Of a DNA stretch of 64,000 nt, positions 56,380 through 64,000 are shown in pieces; the stretch's first letter is position 1, and each line of letters starts with the position of its first letter. The notes beneath the pieces were generated by a model. It was not told where the DNA came from and did not search any database. It was given only the letters and a program-made list of their open reading frames with translations. A program made the translations under genes and the position numbers. The stretch covers positions 1-64,000 of the forward strand of contig JASANH010001160.1 in the NCBI GenBank assembly GCA_030248295.1, in the 5' to 3' direction. Origin of the DNA: Mesodorylaimus sp. YZB2_4 (lineage: Eukaryota; Nematoda; Enoplea; Dorylaimida; Dorylaimidae).

Positions 56380-57663
56380 CGAGGGAAGTTCAAAAAATTC
56401 GTAGCCTGACCACATTTTAAAATTGGACTGTACCATGCTATATTAATTTTTTTCGACATAACATCCCCTGAGACTAATGCACTTGTTCAAACTTTGATGC
56501 AACGCGTGCATACTCGTGAAAAGAAATTTCACTCACATGCCTCAAAAAACGCTATAGTCGCTGGTTTCACTTCCTCATCACTCGAAAATCTGTACCCTCA
56601 AACTTTTTTTTGGATTTTCCGATTAGGTAGTAATCGCTGGGTGCCAGGTCTGGACTGTATGGTGCATCATCAAGCTGTTTGAGTCCCCGTTCATCGATGG
56701 CAGCCTGAGCAACACGTGCTTTGTGAACTGGCTCGTCGTCAATCAGCAGCAGCACCTTCTCTTTCATCATCCCGCGCCGTTTCGATTTGATCGCTTCAAG
56801 CAATCGGCGGGTAACATCAGCAAAATATTGCCCAGTGATTGTGGTCTTGACTGGCAAATAATCAATCACTAACATTTCACTGCAGTCCCAAAAAGTTGTT
56901 GCCGTGACCTCGCCCAATGACTGCTGAACGCGAAATTTTTTGGCGGATGTGCACCCTTTGGCAGCCACTGTATCGATTCGTGTTTTGACTCAGATCAAAG
57001 TGGTGAGTCCTGGCTTCATCATCCATAACCGTTCTTTGTAAAAATCATCTGGATCAGCCGCGATCCTTGCCAAAAGCTCCTTTCACGTTTGAACTCTTCG
57101 CACGTTTGCCAGGTCTTTTGGCACACATCTCGCGTAGATCTTGGATAAATTCAATTTCTTTTTTAAAATTGTTTCGACGCTACCCACTGAAATGGCCATG
57201 TTCTCCGCTATCTATACATCGTTTGTTCGAAGGTCTTCTCTCCCAATCTTTGCCACAACATCGCATTTGTTGGCCAGTGTCGCCTCAGTTGGTCGGCCAG
57301 ATCTTGGGTCATCTGCAATCGATTCTCTCCTATGTTTGAGCAAAGCAGACCACTATTTCATTGACGGCACTTTAGGTGCATCATTGCCATACACTAAGAC
57401 AATCCGACTGCTCATTTCTGTGGGCTTCAAGCCTTCTTTTGTTAATAACTTAATGACAGGCTGATGCGCAAAATTTGTCAAATTTGTAATTTCTCCGTCC
57501 CACTTCCAAATAGATGACCAGATCTCGAGAACGCATGAATGGATCAGCGTGATTTTTTGCTGGGATTCTAGTGGGATGTGTGGCAGTATAAAGTACAAAT
57601 TTCACTGCTGCAGGTCATGCGAAAGGTACTCAGGCTACAAACTTTTTGAAGTCGTTCTGTGTG
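56380..57663 (-). mobile_element. Mariner-like DNA transposon, decayed
   Basis: The ends CGAGGGAAGTTCAAAAAATT and the inverse at 57630-57663 (aggctacaaactttttgaag..) are imperfect inverted repeats flanked by TA, giving 1,284 bp, the usual mariner size. The minus-strand frame 56968-56567 encodes the C-terminal half of a transposase: FWDCSEMLVIDYLP (first Asp), LLLIDDEPVH (second Asp) and YSPDLAPSDYYL (third Asp) with 34 residues between the last two, the DD34D mariner signature. The N-terminal half is broken by stops and frameshifts, so it is inactive. Confidence 0.85.
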
Positions 57664-57901
57664 TACAATACATACTAGTCGCTGCCATTTTTTGTTTTTT
57701 CTTTAATGTAAAAGAAGCAACTAAAAAGTGCCTTAAAAACAGTAAGAGCAAACTTAATTTTGTGAAATTTTTTTGAAGTCCTGATTGGCGTTTTTTCGAA
57801 CGTTTGTCAATGCGAGTACTGTATTTGTGCATGATGTAAGAAGAACTCTATCAAAAAAACGGGAAAAGACCAGTGCCCGCCATTGAGTTGCACTTTTTTA
57901 G

Positions 57902-60900
57902 CTTTATGCCATTCGGAAACCGACCGGTTTTATTGCTGAGTTTGTCATTTTGTGCGTATTTATTTTTGCACTGATAATTAACCGACCATTTGTCCGTGGA
58001 GAAGTTTTCAGTTCCATTTCCGCCTTGCAAAAACTGCTCGATGCAGACACGAATATTCAGCCGATGATCGATAAGTACATTGAAATGGAAGTGGAGCGAC
58101 ATGGGGAATTGAAAAAGTTAGTCGAATCTACTTACTTGATTAGACTTGATTAGTGTGCTGACTTGATTAGTCAGAAATTTGTCACGATAAACTGTGGAAA
58201 TTCGTATGTTCACAATTCTCGCTTTTGTTCATACCTAGTACAGTACACTGTAGAGTTTATTGAATGAACAAGTTTTTCAGGATTGCAGCAAAGTTTATGA
58301 CAGAAACACGAGAATGGGCAAAAACTATTGATGTCAGCTATCTGGAAAATCCAGTGTCTGCTTTTTTAATTCTAAGGCGAATTTACTTTGGATGGAAAGA
58401 AATCGAGGATATCATGAAATCTAATTCTGTCGATGGTGAAGAATTGTGGAATATATTTCTTTGCCGAGTAGAATGAGTTTTGTGAAGCAAAACACTTTTT
58501 TTTAGATGTCATGAATGAATTCGACGACAGTATTCTATCGAGAATACCCAACCAACGTGATACAGAGGGGGCAGCATTGGCGCTGATGCGACTTCAAGAC
58601 ACTTATCAAATCGAAACCGACCAACTCGCCAATGGCTACTTGCCTGGTGTGCCTCGATACGGTAGTTTGTCTGGTAAGTGGTACTCGATTCAAAATTCCG
58701 TAGAAATTTTATTTTCGCTGTGTCGGGAATGGTGTAAATCTGAAGAAGAACAAGAAAAGGAAACATTTTGAGCTTGGTGGCTTGCTTGCACTTAGCAGCG
58801 CAAGAAATAAAAGCGCGGAAAAGGTAAGAAAAATGCTGCATATGTACTGTACATGAAGCGGAGAGGCAAAAGGAGACTCAAAGATCTCCTGCCAAAGCAG
58901 TGAAATACAAGAAGTACCTACTACGAAGTGCGAACAAAATTTGTTAAAAGCTTCAGATAAGGTTTTTGTGGTCGTAAAATAATCGAAAAGACCCCAAAAT
59001 TTTTGCATTCTTTTTTCTTTTCTGAGAATTGATTTTCAGGAGCTTGGGACACATTAGCCCTGTTTCTTTCATGCCATAGACTTAAGAGAATAGAGAAGAG
59101 AATTATAAGGTATCGAATGTTTTTTTTACTTTAAACTGTCCACGAATCATTATGGATCTGAAAATTTTAACAATTGAACAATGAAAAATTTCCTTGTCAG
59201 TCGGGACCTGAACCTTGATTTTCTTTCACATAATCAACTCGTGGACGATTCAGAAATCTGTTGGGAAGAGAGGGATTTTTTTAATTTTGCTGGCTGCTCA
59301 CTGCGCCGCTCCAAATCCCCCAGGCCATTTCCAAGCCGCCTTGCCTATATCTGGCCAGCAGTCATGGTATGGCAAGCGAAGCAACCAACTTTCACAGCAA
59401 ATTCCCTGACATGTCCACTAGGAGCACCGCCGAGAGGGAGTTCGGTGCCTCCACAAGCATTCGCGATGATAAAGGTCGAGAAGGGAGGGTCATTCCCGAC
59501 TGGTGTTCGAGAACCCAAGAATCAGCTTCCTGAATTCTGCTCGTCCGGCATCTACCACTTGAGGGTCCTGGGTCCAGTCAGACTTGCATGCTCAATGCCA
59601 GACACTCTTACTAAATCACTGTGGAAGACCATTCCCTCTCTGAGAACGCATACTACTGTGTTCCTTCCAGCCTGAATAGAACTGCGGCCTCCCATTCAGG
59701 GCTGCTGGCCCTAAGCAATGCAGAACCAACTCCAACTGATGCACCAGGAGAGAGAGGCGATATCGCATAGGTACAAAATATCAGCATCTTAGGAGAGACT
59801 GAAGGAAGAAAATTTTTACATAACTTTTTTCTGACATTACCTTGGATCATAGTTCATATTTTACTGCAAGCCCAAGCAGCTAGCGCTCAGACGGGAGCAG
59901 ACACAAAAAAGTAGTAGTAACCACTAAACGATAGGAAAAAATACCCTGCGCCAGATCTATGTCACTCCATGAAAATGCATCTAATTTTAACCCAAAACAA
60001 GTTTTGGGCAAAGATGTATAGTGCTGTAAGAAGATTTTGGGATCCTTGAGACATCGCTTTTTGTCAATTTTAGCTAAGGATTGCTTCGATATCGGCATGG
60101 TCGCTTACATTGAGGGCGACGACTATCACGCAGTGCTTTGGCTGGAGGAAGCATTGCAACTTATTGGAGTGGAGGGAAAGTCATCCAGTGTGCAAGAGTC
60201 TGAGATTCTAGATTATTTGGCAGATTCATATCTTCATCAAGATTTGACAACTCCCTCTCTCGCCCTCACTAAACGACTTCTCGAATTAGAACCGAATAAT
60301 ACAGAGGCAATTAAAAGTTTAAAAACTTTGGAAGCGGCTATGAAGGAGAAAAATGGGGAGAGCGAGGCGATGCTGATGGACAGAGCAAGCACTGACTCGA
60401 TGTGTCGGATTCAATATCTAGAACGAAACATATCGGATGATCAACGTCTTTACGAAGAGCTCTGCCGTGGGGAAAACAATCGGCCAGTAAGTGCATGAAA
60501 ATGATCGAGTTTATCACTGAATAAAATATTTGTTTTTCAGATTGATCGATTGTTTTGTTTTTACAAACAGGATAATCCATTCCTGCGATTAGCTCGGATT
60601 AAAGTCGAAGAAGTCAATAAAAAGCCTGATATTTTGTTGTTTCGAGATGTCATCAGCGAAGAGGAAGTGAAGAAGATTAAAGAATTATCGTCGCCCAATG
60701 TAAGCTAACATCGTTCACTCGGCACATGGCCCACTGCCGGTCTAGTGAGCTTGGTTTCTTTCAGCTGACGCGATCAAAAGTGGCTGGCACGAATGCAACT
60801 CATCCTGTCGACTCCAGGATTAGCCAAAAGTAATGCATCTGATTGATTGAGTGATTTACTTCTAAGCAAAACGCAATATCGCGGATGGCGAAGGCACTTT

Positions 60901-62929
60901 TTGGGTACCAAACTGGAGCAAAAAAATGGAAATGGTTTGCACGTGGGCCAGAAGGGAGGGTTGCTCTGAAGCATCCTCCCCCCTTCGTTTCCTGTTGTAC
61001 TGTAGCAGGAAAGATGGCATCCAAGAGGTGTCGGCTGCAGTCCTTTCGCACCTTTGTCACCATGCCGCTCTCCTGCTGTAGTTTATCCTCAGAAATCCTC
61101 TCTGCACTACTTATAATGCGCTTCTTGGCCCAGAGATTATGCGACTTCGAAAGTTTCAGACACGGGGTTGAGGGATGCCACATACGAGGGCAAGCCACTG
61201 CGCGGGTTTAGAAGACAAATTCAACGACAAACTATTTTTGGCAAAAGCACACTAGGGCAGCTCGGTATGGGTCAGTCAACAGATTGGCCTAGACAAGAAT
61301 TTGCTAAATTTATGTGCAGACAATAATTTCCACTAGCTCTCTGATAATTTCAAATACTATCTAAAGATTAGATCTTTATGAAAACCTACTGTGGCCCAGA
61401 AGCGATAACATAGTAAGGTGACACGAAATTTAGCGCGTGGCTCGAAGACGGCGAGGATGAAGTGGTCGATCGTTTATCTAGACGTGTTGGGGATATGACC
61501 AGCTTGGATATGCAAGACGCGGAATTAGCTCAAATTGCAAATTATGGTCTTGGCGGCCAATACGAGACACACCACGATTCTGCATTACATTATCAGGTGA
61601 GGGTGTGTGATTGGGTTCAGCGATTTGAAACCCCTGTTTTGGGAGTTTGTGTTTTCTTGTTAGCCATGTGCTTTTTTAGTTTTTACTGCTTAAAGATTTT
61701 TGACAATTCTGATTTAGTGAAATTACTGTATAGAGTATTACGAGTATCATTTAGTCCCCCCCCGCCCAGGACGTTTTTTAATCATTTCACCCCCCCCCCC
61801 CCCCCCCCCAAATAGTTTTCCCATGGTAGTGTGGGCACCTGTGTAATGGTACAGAATCCGTATGTGCCATGACCTCCCACGCCCACCCTGTCATGATGCT
61901 TAAGATAAAGAAACGGAAGGTGAAGAAAGTGTGCTCATCGCATTGCCTGAACACGCACTTGCAGTTGTCACTGATTTTGGAATGAAAACGCAATTTCTTG
62001 GATACTAGAGCTTAGATTCTAAAATAGGTACCTTGAAAATCTTACTCTACCATCCTTCCTTTCAGCAGGTTCCCGCCTTGGACCTGTTTAAAATCCAATT
62101 TTCCTGGAATGTTGAGAGCTATTGCGGTATCTGGGATTTCATTTTTGCCTTTTCCCCTGATGTACCACGTGCAATGAAAAATGCATAATGGGATAGAAGT
62201 GTTTTTTGATTCGCTTAAAGTTTCGCCTAAAATTGGCCCTTTATAATGTGGCATGGTATGGTAAATGCGTTTGGTCGCACACATAGCCACGTTCACTGTC
62301 ACTTTTGCTTAAACAGTACAATAAAACGACCGACCCATTTTTGTACAGTATAATCTGCTGGACCAGAACCAGAATTGTTGGAGTATGACCATGAAGGTGG
62401 TTGAAACCGCGGAAACTTATCAAAATTTAAACTTGTTTACCAAGTCAAAATGGTGTGCTTACAATTTAAAATTTTGAGGTAGAAATTCGACATTTTTCTG
62501 TTGTTGCAGTCTGTCGAAGAACAAGAGAAGCAGATTGCAACCCGCTATGGTGAAACCATCGAAGCATTCGAAGGCGAAGTCGAGGAACGCATCGCCACGG
62601 TGATGTTTTATGTAAGTCATGGCCACGTTTATTTCGTACTTTGGCCTGGGGAGGGGGGGGGGGGGGATGAATTGATAGAGGTTTGATTTCAGTTAACTCG
62701 GCCAGCCTCCGGCGGCGCCACTATCTTTCCAGAATTGAATCTGACTTTGTTCCCGACAGCTGGCGATGCTGTATTTTGGCACAATTCGCTAAGGAATGGT
62801 TTCCAAGATCCGAACGTTGTCCACGCTGCTTGTCCCGTTTTGGCTGGTTCGAAATGGGTTTTAAATAAATGGATATCGGCTCGTCATCAAGAATTCAATC
62901 GTCCATGCACTTTAAATGAGGAAGAATGA
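57902..62929 (+). CDS. P4HA: Prolyl 4-hydroxylase alpha subunit (collagen type)
   Basis: Exons 57902-58116, 58281-58435, 58506-58673, 60074-60486, 60541-60699, 60765-60829, 61434-61596, 62510-62611, 62693-62929 all in phase; about 558 residues. The N-terminal domain (FSSISALQKLLDADTNI), the peptide-binding TPR region (RDTEGAALALMRLQDTYQ, CFDIGMVAYIEGDDYHAVLWLEEAL) and the catalytic double-stranded beta-helix are present: GLGGQYETHHDSA (H-x-D iron ligands), ASGGATIFPEL, HAACPVLAGSKWVLNKW (distal His, 2-oxoglutarate Lys). It hydroxylates proline in collagen in the ER, paired with protein disulphide isomerase. The 5' end is odd: the exon has no in-frame ATG, while ATG 57906 in another frame reads a good signal peptide (MPFGNRPVLLLSLSFCAYLF). 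Either an upstream exon is missing or there is a frame error. About 25 extra residues (EEQEKQIATRYG..) follow the HxD strand. Confidence 0.88.
58674..60073. other. Intron 3 of the prolyl hydroxylase gene
   Basis: A 1.4-kb intron from gtaagtgg to a ttttag acceptor. Frames inside (for example 59181-59675) show no domain and may be repeat remnants. Confidence 0.5.
61597..62509. other. Intron 7 of the prolyl hydroxylase gene with C homopolymer
   Basis: Contains runs of 8 and 20 C (61756-61763 and 61790-61809). The next intron has a 14-base G run (62653-62666). No coding content. Confidence 0.6.
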
Positions 62930-63751
62930 AATGATTTTGCATTTTCAGAAGGAACTAGGGTCAACTTTGGTATTGTTTCGATGATGCGATGTACTGTATA
63001 TGAGCACATTTTATTGAATCAGCAGCGTTTTATTGTATAAATTTTCAGGGTTGTGTTTTCTATTTGATTACTGCTCTGTTGATCTTGGTATTTTTTGGTG
63101 TTCCTTCTCTTTTTAATGCTACAGTTACACTCTAGAAATCGACTTGGCTTTCGTGACATCAGACTCATCAAATTCGGTGAGTGTCGCCATGGCCGCTTCC
63201 CTCGTCATCACAGCGTATTCATGGCGCAGGTGCCACGGTCTACTTTAGAAGATGACTGGCAAGAAATATGCTGCAATTAATTGTCGGGAGTCGGGACTTG
63301 TAAAAGTATAAAGTGAAGCCACAAATAAACTTTGAATATTATTTTGTTTATGGGAGTATATTGTGGGAGTGGGAGCAGATCCGAGTATGTTTGCTCGACG
63401 TGGGGCAGCCATCTTGGTGGGGGTCATTCCTGTTTGACAGATGAAGGAACCGAAGTTTAGGGATGGCCAGCGTGAACACTGTCTAGTCGAGACAATCTTG
63501 TTACTAATCCTAAGAAATCGAAATGTCATCGTTGAGTCAGGCAGCAGGTTTTGTTCTGATGTCCCACTGTGACCACCCGCCTGGTGCCCAAGTCCGTCGC
63601 GCTTCGATGTCACCCACCATAAATGGCTTTTGTGCCATATTTCTTCACACTTCTGTCGGAAATTACACATCCAGCCCGCGCGCCTATTGGAATTTTAAAA
63701 GTCAAGCAACGGCCCGTTTTTGTTGAACGTTTGGGTGCAGCAAGTTAGAAA
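62930..63751. other. Intergenic with putative polyadenylation signal
   Basis: AATAAA at 63324-63329, about 400 bases after the prolyl hydroxylase stop, is the likely end of that transcript. Frames here show no domain. Confidence 0.4.
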
Positions 63752-64000
63752 ATGGCTTCATCCGACAAAGTGAACGAAACGTATTCTCCCATTCAATTTG
63801 ACGAATCAGACACCCTGGAGTTCATAAAATATGCTTTCTTTTATATGACAATGACTGCAGATATTTTCAGCGTTCTCTCATCCGCTGTCTCAATCCTTAT
63901 TTTCGCCCATCTTAAAAAACAATCCGCTTTTTATTTACTTCTTTTTGTTCTGGCTTTCACTGAATTCATGTTGGCCTTTTTGGACACGATCGTCTACGCG
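63752..64000 (+). CDS. Seven-transmembrane receptor, N-terminal part (cut by right edge)
   Basis: ATG 63752 opens 83 codons to the window end. An extracellular-type N terminus with an NET glycosylation site precedes TM1 (MTMTADIFSVLSSAVSILIF), a short loop HLKKQSA and TM2 (FYLLLFVLAFTEFMLAFLD). The layout is that of a rhodopsin-class or nematode chemoreceptor. It is not closely similar to the receptor at 6842. The rest lies outside the window. Confidence 0.6.
   Translation, partial: MASSDKVNETYSPIQFDESDTLEFIKYAFFYMTMTADIFSVLSSAVSILIFAHLKKQSAFYLLLFVLAFTEFMLAFLDTIVYA

Noticed and set aside
58264-58476. Prolyl hydroxylase exon 2 read through to its own stop at 58476
   Set aside because: The donor at 58435 gives a 70-bp intron whose phase restores the conserved downstream frame.
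59181-59675. 164-codon frame in prolyl hydroxylase intron 3
   Set aside because: No domain, poor composition, and flanked by the verified splice sites of the host intron.

Overview
The window is nuclear DNA of an animal. Genes are split by GT-AG introns of 41 to about 2,200 bases, are spaced at roughly one per 5 kb, lie on both strands, and encode animal-type proteins (protein O-fucosyltransferase 2, sorting nexin 10/11, prefoldin 5, collagen prolyl 4-hydroxylase, DHHC palmitoyltransferase, glutamate-cysteine ligase-like protein). Nematode-style seven-transmembrane receptors, a nematode/arthropod-style Otu protein and a repeated C2H2 zinc-finger protein point to an ecdysozoan, perhaps a nematode; this is an inference from protein character only.

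Layout. 1-843: 3' end of a PWWP-domain gene. 844-6800: mostly non-coding, with a very C-rich low-complexity block (1610-2120) and a decayed partial duplicate of the 5' region of the next gene. 6842-7807: seven-transmembrane receptor broken by one in-frame stop. 9440-13553: an unrecognised protein made of four diverged copies of a domain of about 110 residues. 14705-15805 (-): PAK1IP1/MAK11 WD40 protein. 16125-22197 (+): protein with three NADAR domains and a long C-terminal extension. 22540-25420 (-): ten-exon Otu/OTUD4-like OTU-Tudor protein with Ser at the nucleophile position. 26110-30262 (+): ZDHHC5/8-like palmitoyltransferase. 31048-35936 (-): POFUT2. 36494-38674 (+): SNX10/11-like PX protein. 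39147-40854 (+): prefoldin subunit 5. 41099-44020 (-): shortened, diverged glutamate-cysteine ligase catalytic-subunit homologue. 45087-46111: non-autonomous hAT-like transposon with a perfect 8-bp target duplication. 47167-47469 (+): a 41-residue protein split over three exons. 48988-50858 (+): zinc-finger protein with three repeats. 52775-53391 (+): small secreted or membrane-anchored Cys-rich protein. 56380-57663 (-): decayed mariner. 57902-62929 (+): prolyl 4-hydroxylase alpha subunit. 63752-64000 (+): start of another seven-transmembrane receptor, cut by the window end.

Exon models were built by hand: each junction listed has GT/AG (or noted) ends and the reading phases were checked to match. 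Three gene pairs are head to head with short gaps (PAK1IP1/NADAR, Otu/DHHC, POFUT2/SNX), suggesting shared promoters. Large introns carry short non-autonomous transposons: several hAT-like families whose ends are followed by GATCCC-, GTACGG- or GGTCGG-type simple repeats, plus a tRNA-derived SINE present twice. The genes do not form one pathway; several act in the secretory pathway or on membranes (POFUT2, prolyl 4-hydroxylase, DHHC enzyme, sorting nexin, receptors).

The most interesting items are the four-repeat unknown protein, the triple-NADAR protein, the Otu protein with its Cys-to-Ser change, the degenerate glutamate-cysteine ligase, and the transposon families with clean target-site duplications.
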